DNA of 48,817 nucleotides from Pseudomonadota bacterium (GCA_018261655.1 JAGTSG010000009.1:1-48817), one strand, 5' to 3'; positions 19,631-31,768 are shown, counted from the first letter of the stretch. Numbers and translations are program-made. The notes: generated by a model not told the origin, from the letters alone.

Positions 19631-20077
19631 ATGAACACCGCCATGAGGTGGGAGCCGTTCCGCAACTTCGACGAGTTCTTCAACAACTTCTCACCGCTCT
19701 TCGGCCGGCTGCCGTACACGCCGGCGCTGGCCAGCAACGAGCCCGACCTGGGCTGGATGCCGGTGACGGACATCCTCGAGGGCGACAAGGAATTCATCGT
19801 CAAGCTCGACCTGCCCGAGGTCCCGCGCGAGGCCGTCGAGGTCCTCGCCGACGACGACACGCTCGTGATCAAGGGCGAGCGCAAGCTCGTGCGCGACAAG
19901 GGGTTCGAGGTCCTGCGCAGCGAGATCGGCTATGGTCCGTTCGAGCGCCGCTTCATGTTGCCCGATATCGTGGACCGCAAGCTGATCCGTGCCGACTTCC
20001 GGGACGGCGTGCTGCTGGTCCACCTGCCGAAGATGGAACAGAAGGTCGTCGAACCGCGCAAGATCGCGATCAGCTGA
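19631..20077 (+). CDS. Small heat-shock protein, Hsp20/alpha-crystallin family
   Basis: This 148-aa chaperone binds unfolding proteins without ATP. It has an N-terminal MRWEPFRNFDEFFNNFSPLF arm, an alpha-crystallin domain (about 45-135) with FIVKLDLPEVPREAVEVLADDDTLVIKGER, the GPFERRFMLPDIV segment, FRDGVLLVHLPK and a short tail ending PRKIAIS with the I-x-I-type anchor. The ATG follows GGAGGG by 4 nt. It lies on the plus strand between ribE and ribB, whose neighbours are normally contiguous, so it seems to have been inserted into the riboflavin cluster. It ends 18 nt before the convergent ribE end. Confidence 0.94.
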   Translation: MNTAMRWEPFRNFDEFFNNFSPLFGRLPYTPALASNEPDLGWMPVTDILEGDKEFIVKLDLPEVPREAVEVLADDDTLVIKGERKLVRDKGFEVLRSEIGYGPFERRFMLPDIVDRKLIRADFRDGVLLVHLPKMEQKVVEPRKIAIS

Positions 20078-20095
20078 GGCCAGGGCAGGCCCGGC

Positions 20096-20695
20096 TCACG
20101 ACGCGGCGTCCGCGTTGAGGCGCTCGACGTAGCGGGCGATGACGTCGACTTCCAGGTTGACGGCATCGCCCGGCGCGAGGCCACCCAGCGTCGTGACCTC
20201 GAGCGTGTGCGGGATCAGGTTCACCCCGAAGCGCCGGCCCTCGACCTCGTTCACGGTCAGGCTGACCCCGTCGACGGTGACGGAGCCCTTGGACGCGACG
20301 TAGCGCGACAGTGCGGCCGGGACCTCGAACACCACGCGCGAGGAGCGGGCATCCTGCTGCACGCTGACGACCGTCGCCAGGCCGTCGACGTGACCCGTCA
20401 CGTAGTGGCCGCCCAGCGGATCCCCTGCCCGCAGGGCGGGCTCCAGGTTGACCCGGGACCCGACGGCCAGGCTTCCCAGCGTCGTGCGCGACAGCGTCTC
20501 CCGCGACACGTCCGCGGCAAAGGTGCCGCGCCCGATGCGTGTCGCCGTCAGGCAGGCGCCGCTGACGCAGATGCTGTCCCCGACGCTGACCGAAGACAGG
20601 TCGAGCCCGCCGCAGTCGACGACGAGCTCGGCGTCCCCACCGCGCCCGGTGAGCGCCTCGATCCGGCCGATCGCCTTGACGATGCCCGTGAACAT
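20096..20695 (-). CDS. ribE: Riboflavin synthase, alpha subunit
   Basis: RibE (199 aa; called RibC in E. coli) dismutates two lumazines to riboflavin and the pyrimidine precursor. Its two duplicated lumazine-binding barrels are visible: MFTGIVKAIGRIEAL at the start, SICVSGACLTAT in barrel 1, GGHYVTGHVDG, then KGSVTVDGVSLTVNEV and FGVNLIPHTLEVTTLG in barrel 2. The ATG abuts the ribD stop (TGAATG), so ribD and ribE are coupled. Confidence 0.96.
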   Translation of the reverse strand: MFTGIVKAIGRIEALTGRGGDAELVVDCGGLDLSSVSVGDSICVSGACLTATRIGRGTFAADVSRETLSRTTLGSLAVGSRVNLEPALRAGDPLGGHYVTGHVDGLATVVSVQQDARSSRVVFEVPAALSRYVASKGSVTVDGVSLTVNEVEGRRFGVNLIPHTLEVTTLGGLAPGDAVNLEVDVIARYVERLNADAAS

Positions 20696-21802
20696 TCATC
20701 CCCTCCCGGCGGTCGCGGGCCGCAGCAACAGCCTGAGGTCGCCGCCGACGCGCCGCACCGAGATCAATTCGAGCCGCGGCCGGTCCTCCATGCTGGAAAG
20801 CGGACCGAGTCCCACGAGGGGCCGCGCGCCGTCGCCGAGCAGCGTGGGCGCCATGTAGACCACGATTTCGTCCACCAGCCCCTGTTGCAGCAACGCGCCG
20901 GCGAGCGTCGCGCCGCTCTCGACGTGGAGTTCGTTCACCTCGAGCTCTGCAAGGCGCGCCATCACCGCCTGCAGGTCCAGCCCGCCCTCACCGCGGTCGA
21001 TGGTCTCGACCCGCGCGCCCGCCGCGGCGAGCCGCCCTGCCCGCACCGCGTCCGTCGAGGCCGTCATGACGAGGGCCTCGCCCGGCGGCGCCAGGATCCG
21101 CGCCTCCGGCGAGATCTCGAGCCCGGCATCGAGCACCACGCGCAGGGGCTGGCGCGTGGCGCCCGGCAGCCGGACATTCAGCCGCGGGTCGTCCTGCAGG
21201 ACGGTGCCGACGCCGGTCATCAGCGCCGAGGCGCGCGCGCGCAGTTTCTGCACGTCGGCCCGCGCCGCGTCGCCCGTGATCCAGCGGCTCTCGCCACCGG
21301 CGAGCGCCGTCCGTCCGTCGAGGCTCGACGCCAGCTTGACCCGGACCCAGGGACGACCGCGCTCCATGCGCGACAGGAAGCCCGGATTGAGCGCCCGTGC
21401 CGACGCCGCCAGCACGCCGCCGCTCACGTCGATGCCGGCCTCCCGCAGGCGCGCCACGCCGCCGCCGTTGACGCGCGGGTTGGGGTCGCCGACCGCGTAC
21501 ACGACGCGCGCGATGCCGGCCGCGACCAGGGCGTCGACGCAGGGCGGCGTCCGGCCATGATGGCTGCAGGGCTCGAGTGTCACGTAGGCGGTCGCGCCCC
21601 GCGCAAGCCCGCCCGCCGCAGCCAGCGCCAGGACCTCGGCGTGCGGACCGCCCGCGCGCTGGTGGTAGCCCTCCCCCACGACCTCGTCGCCCGCCGCGAT
21701 CACGCAACCGACGCGGGGGTTGGGATCCGTCGTGTACAGCGCACGGGCGGCGAGCTTGATCGCGCGGGCCATGTGGCGCGCGTCGCGCGTCGCGGGACTC
21801 AC
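20696..21802 (-). CDS. ribD: Bifunctional diaminohydroxyphosphoribosylaminopyrimidine deaminase / 5-amino-6-(5-phosphoribosylamino)uracil reductase
   Basis: RibD (368 aa) carries out the second and third steps of the pyrimidine branch of riboflavin synthesis. The N-terminal deaminase has the zinc motif GPHAEVLAL and [18 protein letters not shown]. The C-terminal reductase has [41 protein letters not shown] and the NADPH-site [21 protein letters not shown] 21802 overlaps the nrdR stop as GTGA and gives an N-terminal extension like that of E. coli RibD. ATG 21772 (MARAIKLA) is the alternative. Confidence 0.95.
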   Translation of the reverse strand: MSPATRDARHMARAIKLAARALYTTDPNPRVGCVIAAGDEVVGEGYHQRAGGPHAEVLALAAAGGLARGATAYVTLEPCSHHGRTPPCVDALVAAGIARVVYAVGDPNPRVNGGGVARLREAGIDVSGGVLAASARALNPGFLSRMERGRPWVRVKLASSLDGRTALAGGESRWITGDAARADVQKLRARASALMTGVGTVLQDDPRLNVRLPGATRQPLRVVLDAGLEISPEARILAPPGEALVMTASTDAVRAGRLAAAGARVETIDRGEGGLDLQAVMARLAELEVNELHVESGATLAGALLQQGLVDEIVVYMAPTLLGDGARPLVGLGPLSSMEDRPRLELISVRRVGGDLRLLLRPATAGRG

Positions 21803-22320
21803 TTGCGCCCCTTGCCCGGCACGCCGCCCGGCAGCAGGGGCAGCTGCCCCGTCGCCGGGTCGCGGCGGCGCGACACGTCCAGCTGCTCGAGTTGCTCGCG
21901 GAACTCGTCGACGTCCTGGAAGCGGTGGTAGACCGACGCGAAACGCACGTAGGCCACCTCGTCGAGTTGCCTCAGTTCTTCCATGATGAGCTCGCCGATG
22001 ACGCGCGAGTCGACCTCGCGCTCGCCGAAGTTCCGCAGGCGATGGCAGATCCGCTCGACCGCGGCGTCGAGGGCCTCGACGCCGACCGGGCGCTTCTCGA
22101 GCGCCTTGAGCATCCCGGCGCGCATCTTCGCCATGTCGAAGGGCTCGCGCGTGTGGTCGCTCTTGACGACCTGCGGCATCACCAGTTCGGCGGTCTCGAA
22201 AGTCGTGAACCGCTCGCCGCAGGCGAGGCACTCGCGACGGCGCCGTATCTGGCGCCCCTCTCCCGCAAGACGGGAGTCGGTCACCTTGGTTTCCTCGTGG
22301 CCACAGAACGGGCAGTGCAT
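21799..22320 (-). CDS. nrdR: Transcriptional repressor NrdR
   Basis: NrdR (173 aa) senses ATP/dATP and represses ribonucleotide reductase genes. The N-terminal zinc ribbon [17 protein letters not shown]...[12 protein letters not shown] has both CxxC pairs, and the ATP-cone domain (about 48-140) begins [23 protein letters not shown]. The tail beyond residue 150 is low-complexity, as is common. It lies 28 nt downstream of glyA and is coupled to ribD. The glyA-nrdR-ribD order is widespread in proteobacteria. Confidence 0.97.
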   Translation of the reverse strand: MHCPFCGHEETKVTDSRLAGEGRQIRRRRECLACGERFTTFETAELVMPQVVKSDHTREPFDMAKMRAGMLKALEKRPVGVEALDAAVERICHRLRNFGEREVDSRVIGELIMEELRQLDEVAYVRFASVYHRFQDVDEFREQLEQLDVSRRRDPATGQLPLLPGGVPGKGRK

Positions 22321-22348
22321 CGCCGCCCCTATGCTTCAGCGGGCCGGC

Positions 22349-23602
22349 TCAGCCATAGACCGGGAAACGGGCGCAGATGCCGAGCACTTCTCCCCGCACC
22401 CGTTCGACGACCGACTCGTCGCCCATGCCGTCGAGCACGTCGGCGATCCAGTGTCCGACCTGGCGCGACTCGACCGCGCCGAAGCCCCGGGTCGTGACCG
22501 CGGGCGTCCCGATGCGCAGTCCGCTGGTGACGAAGGGCGGGCGCGGGTCGTTCGGCACCGAGTTCTTGTTGACGGTGATGTGCGCGCGGCCGAGCGCCGC
22601 ATCCGCGTCCTTGCCGGTGAACTCGCGGCCGATGAGGTCCACGAGGAGCAGGTGGTTCTCGGTCCCGCCGGACACGATCCGGTAGCCGCGTGCCTGCAGG
22701 GTGCCGGCCATCTCCTTCGCGTTGGCGACGACCCGCCGCTGGTACTCGCGGAACTCGGGCTGCAGCGCCTCGAGCAGGGACACGGCCTTCGCGGCGATGA
22801 CGTGCATCAGCGGCCCGCCCTGGATCCCCGGGAAGATCAGCGAGTTGAGCTTCTTGTGGAGGTCCTCGCTCGGCCGCGCGAGGATCAGGCCGCCGCGCGG
22901 GCCGCGCAGCGTCTTGTGGGTCGTCGTCGTCACGACATCGGCGTGGGGCACCGGGTTCGGGTAGACGCCGGCGGCGACGAGCCCGGCAACGTGCGCCATG
23001 TCCACCATGAAATACGCCCCGACGGCGTCGGCGATCTGGCGAAAACGTGCCCAGTCGACGATGCCGGAATAGGCCGAGAAGCCCGCGATGACCAGCTTCG
23101 GCCGGTGCTCCCGTGCCAGCTGCTCGACCTGCGCGTAGTCGATCTCGCCGGTCGCGGGATCCAGCCCGTACTGGACTGCATTGAACACCTTGCCGGAGAA
23201 GTTGACCTTGGCCCCGTGAGTCAGGTGTCCGCCGTGGTCGAGGCTCATGCCGAGCAGCGTGTCGCCCGGCTTGAGCAGCGTCAGGAAGACGGCGGCGTTG
23301 GCCTGCGAGCCGGAGTGCGGCTGGACGTTGGCATAGGCGGCCCCGAACAGTTCCCTGGCGCGGTCGATCGCCAGCTGCTCGGCCACGTCCACGAACTCGC
23401 AGCCGCCGTAATAGCGCTTGCCCGGGTATCCCTCGGCGTACTTGTTCGTCAGCACCGAGCCCTGTGCCTCCAGGACCCGCGGGCTCGCGTAGTTCTCGGA
23501 AGCGATCAGCTCCAGGTGCTCCTCCTGGCGCCTGCGCTCGGCCTCCATGGCCTCGCTCAATACGGGATCGAATCCGGCAATGGTCATCTCGGGACCGAAC
23601 AT
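22349..23602 (-). CDS. glyA: Serine hydroxymethyltransferase
   Basis: GlyA (417 aa, same as E. coli) interconverts serine and glycine with tetrahydrofolate, the main source of one-carbon units for the purine genes in this window. Visible: [38 protein letters not shown], the substrate-binding [28 protein letters not shown] and the PLP-lysine motif [17 protein letters not shown] 23602 is preceded by GGAG at 8 nt and gives [13 protein letters not shown]. An upstream in-frame TTG (23629) is less likely. Confidence 0.97.
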   Translation of the reverse strand: MFGPEMTIAGFDPVLSEAMEAERRRQEEHLELIASENYASPRVLEAQGSVLTNKYAEGYPGKRYYGGCEFVDVAEQLAIDRARELFGAAYANVQPHSGSQANAAVFLTLLKPGDTLLGMSLDHGGHLTHGAKVNFSGKVFNAVQYGLDPATGEIDYAQVEQLAREHRPKLVIAGFSAYSGIVDWARFRQIADAVGAYFMVDMAHVAGLVAAGVYPNPVPHADVVTTTTHKTLRGPRGGLILARPSEDLHKKLNSLIFPGIQGGPLMHVIAAKAVSLLEALQPEFREYQRRVVANAKEMAGTLQARGYRIVSGGTENHLLLVDLIGREFTGKDADAALGRAHITVNKNSVPNDPRPPFVTSGLRIGTPAVTTRGFGAVESRQVGHWIADVLDGMGDESVVERVRGEVLGICARFPVYG

Positions 23603-23640
23603 CAGCGGGGCTCCGGGGAAACGTGGCAAGGAACCTGGAA

Positions 23641-23690
23641 GTTTAAACGAAGAGGTACCGGGTACGTACGTGGTGCGTACCGGGTGCCTC
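23641..23690 (-). terminator. Rho-independent terminator of the deacetylase gene
   Basis: On the minus strand, 2 nt after the deacetylase stop, is a hairpin with 15-nt arms (23676-23690 with 23652-23666, 13/15 paired) and a 9-nt loop. It is followed by TTCGTTTAAAC. It separates the deacetylase from glyA, which must therefore have its own promoter between about 23603 and 23650. Confidence 0.6.
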
Positions 23691-23692
23691 GG

Positions 23693-24655
23693 CTAGCCGG
23701 CCTCGACGAACTCCCGGACCACCCGGGTCCAGGCCCGGGCCAGGTTGCGCCGGTTGTAGCCGCCGCCGCCGACCGCCAGGACGCGGCCGCGGGCGTGGCG
23801 GTCGGCGATGTCCATCAGCCGGCGCGCGGCATGCGCGTGCGGCTCCTCGGTGTAGCGCAGGTGCGCGAGCGGATCGCCCTCCAGGCTGTCCGCGCCGCAC
23901 TGGAAGATGATGAACTGGGGCCGGTGGTGCTCGAGGTGGGCCTCGACTCGCTGCCAGGCCTCGAAGAACTCGTCGTCGCCGGCGCCGGGCATCAGCGGGA
24001 TGTTGAGCTTGCTGCCCCGTCCGGGTCCCACCCCGGCTTCGCCTGCCCCGCCCGTCCCCGGGTAGAGGAAGCGTCCATCCTCGTGGATGTCGGCGAAGAT
24101 CACGAACGGGTCGTCCTCGAACGAGTAGAAGACGCCGTCGCCGTGGTGGACGTCGATGTCCACGTAGGCCACGCGCTCGAGGCCGTGCCGACGCCTGAGC
24201 ATCTCGGCCACCACGCCACAGTCGTTGAACACGCAGAAACCGGCCGCATGACTGCGCGAGGCATGGTGAAGGCCGGCAATCGGCACGAAGGCGCGTCGCG
24301 CCTCGCCACGCATCAGCGCCTCGGCGGCCACCAGGGCGGCCCCGACCACGCTGCTCGCCGCCTCGAAGACCCCCTGCCACGCAGGCGTGTCGCCGGCGTC
24401 GAGGTAGCCGTTCCCCGAGGCCGACCTCTCCCGGACGAGCGCAATGAATGCCGGCGTGTGGAAGTACTCGAGTTCCTCCGGCGTGGCATCCCGCGGTGCG
24501 AGCGACCGGACCGAACCGAGGAGCCCCTGGCCTTCCAGCTCGCGCATGAAGGCGTCGTGCCGATCGGGGCCAAAGGGATGGCCCTCGCCGAAGCCGTAGC
24601 GGGCGATCGGTTCGCCGTGGACGAGTAAGGTCGCCGGGGACTGACCGGAACTCAA
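23693..24655 (-). CDS. Histone deacetylase-like (AcuC/HDAC family) amidohydrolase
   Basis: This 320-aa zinc hydrolase belongs to the arginase/deacetylase fold; relatives remove acetyl groups from lysine or polyamines. The family motifs are intact: GEGHPFGPDRHDAFM, AGLHHASRSHAAGFCVFND (catalytic His pair), YVDIDVHHGDGVFYSF (metal Asp and His), ADIHEDGRFLYPGTG and QCGADSLEGDPLAHL (second metal Asp), then GGGGYNRRNLARAW. The start is TTG 24655, preceded by GAGGAG at 8 nt; no ATG fits the N-terminus. A TGCTACGCT extended -10 (24683-24688) would serve it. It is divergent from ettA. The substrate cannot be read from sequence. Confidence 0.88.
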   Translation of the reverse strand: MSSGQSPATLLVHGEPIARYGFGEGHPFGPDRHDAFMRELEGQGLLGSVRSLAPRDATPEELEYFHTPAFIALVRERSASGNGYLDAGDTPAWQGVFEAASSVVGAALVAAEALMRGEARRAFVPIAGLHHASRSHAAGFCVFNDCGVVAEMLRRRHGLERVAYVDIDVHHGDGVFYSFEDDPFVIFADIHEDGRFLYPGTGGAGEAGVGPGRGSKLNIPLMPGAGDDEFFEAWQRVEAHLEHHRPQFIIFQCGADSLEGDPLAHLRYTEEPHAHAARRLMDIADRHARGRVLAVGGGGYNRRNLARAWTRVVREFVEAG

Positions 24656-24712
24656 GCAGCCGCTCCTCGCTGGGTCGTCGCGAGCGTAGCACAGCCCGTG
24701 GTCGCGCCACGG

Positions 24713-24741
24713 TGGAATCGGCCCGCGGCTTGGCCGATAAT
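24713..24741 (+). promoter_or_regulatory. Candidate promoter for ettA
   Basis: GATAAT (24736-24741) is a 5/6 -10 match with TGGAAT (24713-24718) at 17 bp as a weak -35. The leader before the ettA ATG would be about 30 nt. Confidence 0.35.
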
Positions 24742-24778
24742 CCGCGCCCTTTTCACGTCGATCGCGGCGGACCCAGAC

Positions 24779-26446
<1,668 letters not shown>

Positions 26447-26487
26447 GCCCTGACAGGCGGATCCCGGGCAGCCTGGAGCGTTGCGCT

Positions 26488-26522
26488 GCGGGGGCTGCGA
26501 TCCACGGGCTCGCCGCCCCCGC
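26488..26522 (+). terminator. Weak hairpin after ettA
   Basis: GCGGGGGC (26488-26495) pairs perfectly with GCCCCCGC (26515-26522), with a 19-nt loop and no T tract. It could be a Rho-type 3' end or chance in GC-rich DNA. Confidence 0.25.
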
Positions 26523-26550
26523 TCGACAGTTCACCGCTCGCCGAAATCTA

Positions 26551-26578
26551 TTGCCTAACCCATTGATTGCGCTAGACT
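26551..26578 (+). promoter_or_regulatory. Candidate promoter for the DUF4145-like gene
   Basis: TTGCCT (26551-26556) and TAGACT (26573-26578) are separated by 16 bp, each a 4/6 match. They lie in a short stretch clearly richer in A+T than its surroundings. The leader to the ATG at 26609 is about 25 nt. Confidence 0.45.
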
Positions 26579-26608
26579 GAACCCGGACATCAATGCCGGG
26601 GGGCCGTC

Positions 26609-27319
26609 ATGGCGGTGATGATCGACTCGAGCGGTCGCCTGCACCACGACCAGGATCACGGGCTCGCGCTGCTCTGCCCGCACTGCAGCGTGCTGGCGCA
26701 CATCACCCCGGTATCGGTTCCGGACTTCAACCAGGTCCAGCTGCACAAGCCGAGCCACGTGGGCATCGTCTATCGCTGCGAGGCCTGCAACGCTCCCATT
26801 TTCCTGAAGTTCCCGGTCAAGCTGTATGCGGGCAGCCGCATCGAGCTGAGCCCGAGCTTCGTCGAGCTGGAGCGGCCGCGCGAGAAATTCAACCTCACCC
26901 ACCTTCCTGAAGAGGCCGAGATGCTGTTCAGGGAGGCCCTCGCCTGCTTCTCGACCGGCTGCTACATCGCCTTCGCCGCGATGTGCCGCCGCACCGCCCA
27001 GTCCGTGTTCGCGGACCTCGGCGAGAACGGCAAGCTCGGCCTCTACGACCAGCTGAACGACGTGCGACGCATGGCGGAGATCGAGGACCGGACTTTCGCG
27101 GTGGTCAAGCAGGTCATCTTCGGCAGCGACGGCGACCAGCGGCCCAACCTGCCGACGCTCGACAATTACCAGGCCGGCGTCCTGCTCGAGGTCATGAAGG
27201 ACCTGCTGTACCAGGCCTATGTGCGGCGCGGCCGCCTGCAGCAGGCCATGATGGTGCGCCGCTACTTCGCCGAGGAACCGGGCGAGAAGGTCACGTCGCT
27301 GGAGAAGGCGCGCTCCTGA
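26609..27319 (+). CDS. DUF4145-like protein with N-terminal zinc ribbon
   Basis: This 236-aa soluble protein has a four-cysteine ribbon C23PHC26...C57EAC60 in the first 65 residues and a helical C-terminal part. That part (LPEEAEMLFREALACFSTGCYIAFAAMCRRTAQSVF, then a region predicted to end in YQAYVRRGRLQQAMMVRRYF) matches the DUF4145 layout. DUF4145 proteins are often found with restriction or nuclease systems, but none is present here. It is a single gene with its own promoter, convergent with purL (18-nt gap). The function is unknown; the zinc ribbon suggests nucleic-acid or protein binding (inference). Confidence 0.75.
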   Translation: MAVMIDSSGRLHHDQDHGLALLCPHCSVLAHITPVSVPDFNQVQLHKPSHVGIVYRCEACNAPIFLKFPVKLYAGSRIELSPSFVELERPREKFNLTHLPEEAEMLFREALACFSTGCYIAFAAMCRRTAQSVFADLGENGKLGLYDQLNDVRRMAEIEDRTFAVVKQVIFGSDGDQRPNLPTLDNYQAGVLLEVMKDLLYQAYVRRGRLQQAMMVRRYFAEEPGEKVTSLEKARS

Positions 27320-27337
27320 CCCCGGAGCCGCGACGGT

Positions 27338-30300
27338 TCAGCCGAGCCAGCGCCTCGCGTTGCGGAACAGGCGCATCCAGCCGCTGTACTCGCCCGCGCC
27401 TGGCGGATGCCAGGAATTCTGCACCGTCCGGAAAACCCGCTCCGGATGCGGCATGGCAATCGTCACGCGACCGTCCCGGGTGGTGAGCCCCGCCAGGCCG
27501 CCGGGCGAGCCGTTCGGGTTCGCGGGGTACCGGCTTGCGACCCGGCCCTGGCTGTCGACGTAGCGCAGGACGGTGAGGTCACGCACCCGCTCGACCCCGT
27601 CCGGCCGGGCGAACTCGGCGCGGCCTTCCCCGTGGGACAACGCGATGGGCAGGCGCGACCCCGCCATCCCCGCGAGGAACAGCGACGGCGACTCGCAGAC
27701 CTCGACGAGCGACAGGCGCGCCTCGAATTGCTCGGAGCGATTGCGCACGAAGCGCGGCCAGTCCCCGGCGCCGGGAATCAGCTCCTTGAGGGCCGACAGC
27801 ATCTGGCAACCGTTGCACACCCCGAGGGTGAAGCTGGTCGGGCGGGCGAACCAGGCCGCGAAGTCCTCGCGGGCCCGGGCGTTGAACAGGATGGACTTGG
27901 CCCAGCCTTCGCCGGCGCCGAGCACGTCGCCGTAGCTGAAGCCGCCGCAGGCGACCAGTCCGTCGAAGCCGGCGAGCGTAACGCGCCCCTCGAGCAGGTC
28001 GGTCATGTGGACGTCCACCGCGCCAAAGCCGGCACGGTCGAAGGCGGCGGCCATCTCGAGCTGGCTGTTGACGCCCTGCTCCCGCAGGATCGCGACGCGC
28101 GGGCGCGCGCCGGACAGCACCAGCGGGGCGGACACGTCGTCCTCGGGATCGAACGACAGCTGCCAGGACAGGCCGCAGTCGTCCGGATCGGTGCGCGACC
28201 GCTGCTCTTCGTCGGCGCACTCCGGATTGTCGCGCAGGCGCTGCATGCGCCAGGAGGTCTCCGACCAGGCGGCACGCAGGTCCGCCAGCGGCGCGTCGAT
28301 GAGCACCCTGTCGCCGCCCCGCACGCGGACCCGGCGGTCGGTCGCCGGCCGGCCGATACGACGCACGCAATCGCCCAGCCCGTGACGTTCGAACGCCGCG
28401 GACACTGCATCGAGGTCCGCGTCGCGGACCTCGATGACCGCCCCGAGCTCCTCGCTGAACAGCGCCGCGTTGGGCGCAGCAGCGCCGCCGACGTCGAGCT
28501 CGAGGCCCAGTCCCCCGGCGAAGGCCATCTCGAGCGCGGTCACGAGCAGGCCGCCGTCCGAGCGGTCGTGGTACGCGAGCAGGCGGCCCGCGTCGGACAG
28601 CTCGCGGATCGCCGCGAAGAAGCCGCAAAGCAGCGACGGGTCGTCGAGGTCCGGCACGCGTTCCCCAAGACATCCGTACACCTGCGCCAGGCACGAGCCG
28701 CCGAGCCGGTCCTGGCCGCGCGCCAGGTCGACCAGCAGCAGCGAGGTCTTCCCCGCCGGCCCCTCGAGCGCCGGCGTCAGCGTCCGGCGCACGTCGCCGA
28801 CCGGTGCGAACGCCGAGATGATCAGCGACACCGGCGCGACCACCGCGCGCTCCCCGCCTTCGTCGCGCCACGCCGTGCGCATCGACAGCGAATCCTTGCC
28901 CACCGGGATCGCGATGCCGAGCGCCGGGCAGAGTTCCTCGCCGACCGACCGGACGGTGTCGAACAGCGCCGCATCCTCGCCGGGCTGGCCGCAGGCCGCC
29001 ATCCAGTTCGCGGACAGGCGGATGTCGGACAGCCGCCGGACGTCTGCCGCGGCGATGTTGGTGATCGCCTCGCCGATGGCCATGCGGCCCGACGCGGGCG
29101 CGTCGAGCAGCGCGAGCGGTGTCCGCTCTCCCATCGCCATGGCCTCGCCGGTGTGACCCTTGAATCCGGACAGGGTCACCGCGGCATCGGCCACCGGGAC
29201 CTGCCACCGGCCGACCATCTGGTCCCGGCTTACGAGGCCCCCGACCGTGCGGTCGCCGATGGTCACCAGGAAGGACTTGTCGGCGACGGCCGGCAGCCGC
29301 AGCAGGCGGCCGAGCGCCTCGGCGGTGTCGAGGCCCGCCGCGTCGAAGCTGTCGCCGTGACGCGGACGGCGCCTCACGTCGCGGACCATGCGGGGCGGCT
29401 TGCCGAGCAGCACGTCCACCGGCAGGTCGACCGGGTCGTCGCTGAAATGGGGATCGCGCACGCGCAGCACGCCGTCGCCGGTGGTCTCGCCGATCACCGC
29501 GAAGGGGCAGCGCTCGCGGCGGCACAGCGCCTCGAACACTGCGAGCCGTTCCGGCGCGATCGCCAGCACGTAGCGCTCCTGCGCCTCGTTGCACCAGATC
29601 TCGAGCGGCGACATGCCCGGTTCGTCGCTCGGCACCTTGCGCAGGTCGATGTCGCCACCGCGGTGGCTGTGGGCCACGGCCTCGGGGACGGCGTTCGACA
29701 GTCCGCCGGCGCCGACGTCGTGGATCAGCAGGATGGGGTTGCCCTCGCCGAGGGCGGCACAGCGGTCGATCACCTCCTGCGCGCGGCGCTGGATCTCCGG
29801 GTTGCCGCGCTGGACCGACGCGAAGTCGAGGTCGGCGGAACTCGTTCCGCTGCCGACCGACGAGGCCGCGCCGCCCCCGAGGCCGATGAGCATCGCCGGA
29901 CCGCCGAGGACGACGAGCGCCGCGCCGACCGGCACGTCTTCCTTCTCGACGTGTTGCCGTCGCAGCGTACCGAGCCCGCCGGCGATCATGATCGGCTTGT
30001 GGTAGCCGCGGCTCACGCCGGGCGGCTCGCCCGGCACCCGCTGCTCGAAGCTGCGGAAGTAGCCGAGCACGTTGGGCCGGCCAAACTCGTTGTTGAAGGC
30101 CGCGGCGCCGATCGGGCCTTCCAGCATGATCTCGAGGGCCGAGGCAATGCGCGAGGGCTTGCCGGAGTCCGCTTCCCAGGGCTGGACGGCGCCCGGGATG
30201 CGCAGGTTGGAGACCGAGAAGCCGACCAGGCCCGCCTTGGGCTTGCCGCCGCGCCCGGTCGCGCCCTCGTCGCGGATCTCGCCGCCCGAACCCGTGGCCG

Positions 30301-31225
30301 CGCCCGGGAAGGGCGAGATCGCCGTCGGGTGATTGTGCGTCTCGACCTTCAACAGGATGTCGAGCGGCTCCTCCACGTAGTGGTAGCCGCCATGCGCCGG
30401 GTCGGGCAGCAGCCGCGATCCATGCGGACCCTCGATGACGGCGGCATTGTCCTTGTAGGCGGACAGCACACCCTGCGGGCTGCAGGCGTGCGTGTGGCGA
30501 ATCATCGCGAACAGGGACTTTTCCTGTGCCACGCCGTCGACGACCCAGTCCGCGTTGAAGATCTTGTGGCGGCAGTGCTCGCTGTTGGCCTGCGCGAACA
30601 TCATGAGCTCGACATCGGTGGGATCGCGCCCGAGGCGGGCGTAGCTGGCGGCGAGGTAGTCGATCTCGTCTGCTGAGAGCGCGAGGCCCATCATCGCATC
30701 CGCCTCCTCGAGCGCCGCACGGCCGCCTGTGCGCAGGGGCACGTGGCCGAGGGGCTGCGGCGCGTGGCTGGCAAACAGCCGGCCGGCCTCCTCGAATCGC
30801 AGCATCGGCGACTCGGTCATCCGGTCGTAAAGCGGCGAGGACAGCTGCAGGAGTGCGTCGTCGGGCAGCGCTCCTTCCACGTCGATGCGGTAGGCGATGC
30901 CGCGCTCGATGCGTCGGACCATCGACAGTCCGCAGACGTGGGCGATGTCGGTGGCCTTCGACGACCACGGCGAGACGGTCCCGGGACGCGGCACCACGAG
31001 GACCAGGCGCCCCTCACCTGTCGGCGACTCGTCCCGCGGACCGTAGGTCAGCAGGCGCTCGAGCACCGCGCGCTGGGTCGCGTCCGGAGGACCCGAGACC
31101 TCGACGAAGTGACGGAAACGGGCGGCGACGCCGCGCACGCGCCCGTCGCGCTCGCGCAGCGCCGCGGACAGCTTGTCGAGGCGGAACGGCGACAACGCCG
31201 GGCTGCCGGCGAATTCCAGGATCAT
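27338..31225 (-). CDS. purL: Phosphoribosylformylglycinamidine synthase (large single-chain form)
   Basis: PurL (1295 aa, as in E. coli) converts FGAR, ATP and glutamine to FGAM, the fourth step of purine synthesis. The N-terminal PurS-like domain is followed by the linker with [18 protein letters not shown]. Two AIR-synthase-like repeats come next ([20 protein letters not shown] with the active His, and [16 protein letters not shown] in the second). The C-terminal glutaminase has nucleophile Cys in [10 protein letters not shown] and the catalytic His/Glu in [16 protein letters not shown] 31225 matches the family N-terminus. It is followed by the convergent DUF4145-like gene, so it is monocistronic or cotranscribed with the DUF1820 gene upstream. 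Confidence 0.97.
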   Translation of the reverse strand: MILEFAGSPALSPFRLDKLSAALRERDGRVRGVAARFRHFVEVSGPPDATQRAVLERLLTYGPRDESPTGEGRLVLVVPRPGTVSPWSSKATDIAHVCGLSMVRRIERGIAYRIDVEGALPDDALLQLSSPLYDRMTESPMLRFEEAGRLFASHAPQPLGHVPLRTGGRAALEEADAMMGLALSADEIDYLAASYARLGRDPTDVELMMFAQANSEHCRHKIFNADWVVDGVAQEKSLFAMIRHTHACSPQGVLSAYKDNAAVIEGPHGSRLLPDPAHGGYHYVEEPLDILLKVETHNHPTAISPFPGAATGSGGEIRDEGATGRGGKPKAGLVGFSVSNLRIPGAVQPWEADSGKPSRIASALEIMLEGPIGAAAFNNEFGRPNVLGYFRSFEQRVPGEPPGVSRGYHKPIMIAGGLGTLRRQHVEKEDVPVGAALVVLGGPAMLIGLGGGAASSVGSGTSSADLDFASVQRGNPEIQRRAQEVIDRCAALGEGNPILLIHDVGAGGLSNAVPEAVAHSHRGGDIDLRKVPSDEPGMSPLEIWCNEAQERYVLAIAPERLAVFEALCRRERCPFAVIGETTGDGVLRVRDPHFSDDPVDLPVDVLLGKPPRMVRDVRRRPRHGDSFDAAGLDTAEALGRLLRLPAVADKSFLVTIGDRTVGGLVSRDQMVGRWQVPVADAAVTLSGFKGHTGEAMAMGERTPLALLDAPASGRMAIGEAITNIAAADVRRLSDIRLSANWMAACGQPGEDAALFDTVRSVGEELCPALGIAIPVGKDSLSMRTAWRDEGGERAVVAPVSLIISAFAPVGDVRRTLTPALEGPAGKTSLLLVDLARGQDRLGGSCLAQVYGCLGERVPDLDDPSLLCGFFAAIRELSDAGRLLAYHDRSDGGLLVTALEMAFAGGLGLELDVGGAAAPNAALFSEELGAVIEVRDADLDAVSAAFERHGLGDCVRRIGRPATDRRVRVRGGDRVLIDAPLADLRAAWSETSWRMQRLRDNPECADEEQRSRTDPDDCGLSWQLSFDPEDDVSAPLVLSGARPRVAILREQGVNSQLEMAAAFDRAGFGAVDVHMTDLLEGRVTLAGFDGLVACGGFSYGDVLGAGEGWAKSILFNARAREDFAAWFARPTSFTLGVCNGCQMLSALKELIPGAGDWPRFVRNRSEQFEARLSLVEVCESPSLFLAGMAGSRLPIALSHGEGRAEFARPDGVERVRDLTVLRYVDSQGRVASRYPANPNGSPGGLAGLTTRDGRVTIAMPHPERVFRTVQNSWHPPGAGEYSGWMRLFRNARRWLG

Positions 31226-31263
31226 CGTGTCACGGACCGTTGGCGGCGGGCTCGAGCCACGCC

Positions 31264-31599
31264 TCAGCGCTTCGGTCCCGGTTCGCCGGCGGGATAGGCC
31301 ATCGGGAACTGGGCGACATTGCCGCCTTCATAGGGACTGACCTTGCTGACGCCCTGCTTGCGGACCTCGTCGATCCGCAGGACCGAGTGCATGGGAAGGT
31401 AGGTGCGCTTGACCCCGGCGAACTCCGCCATGATCTTCTCTTCGGCCGGGTCCACGACCACCGTGCTGCGCTCGCCGAAGACCAGTTCCTCGACCTCCAC
31501 GAAGCCAAACAGCCCGCCATGGCTCACTTTCCGGGCATATATCTCGTAGATCTTGCCCTGGTTGACGAACAGGACCTTGAAAATGTGACTTGCGGCCAT
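31264..31599 (-). CDS. DUF1820 family protein
   Basis: This 111-aa protein begins [25 protein letters not shown] and continues [52 protein letters not shown]. That is the DUF1820 pattern, a small beta-rich protein found in gammaproteobacteria. No function is established. It lies 38 nt upstream of purL on the same strand. A perfect TATAAT on this strand at 31637-31642 would start its transcript about 30 nt before the ATG. Confidence 0.9.
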   Translation of the reverse strand: MAASHIFKVLFVNQGKIYEIYARKVSHGGLFGFVEVEELVFGERSTVVVDPAEEKIMAEFAGVKRTYLPMHSVLRIDEVRKQGVSKVSPYEGGNVAQFPMAYPAGEPGPKR

Positions 31600-31636
31600 T
31601 GGGATGCCAGGAAGCGCAGGATAGGGTAACGGCATT

Positions 31637-31642
31637 ATTATA
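31637..31642 (-). promoter_or_regulatory. Consensus -10 for the DUF1820(-purL) transcript
   Basis: The minus strand has a perfect TATAAT, 37 nt before the DUF1820 ATG. No -35 is recognisable at 16-18 bp (GC-only sequence). Confidence 0.45.
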
Positions 31643-31768
31643 GGCGCGTAGGCGTGTCCCCGGGGGTCCTCGGTGCCCGGGCGGGCGGCCGGGCGACCGG
31701 TCGGCGCAACGCCAGGACGGCCGTGCCGCGCACAGGCGGGACCGGCCATCCCGGCGGGGAAGCAGGAA

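Noticed and set aside
27407-30676. Open plus-strand frame of about 1,090 codons opposite purL
   Set aside because: It has the same antisense composition, with no domain, while purL on the other strand aligns full length.
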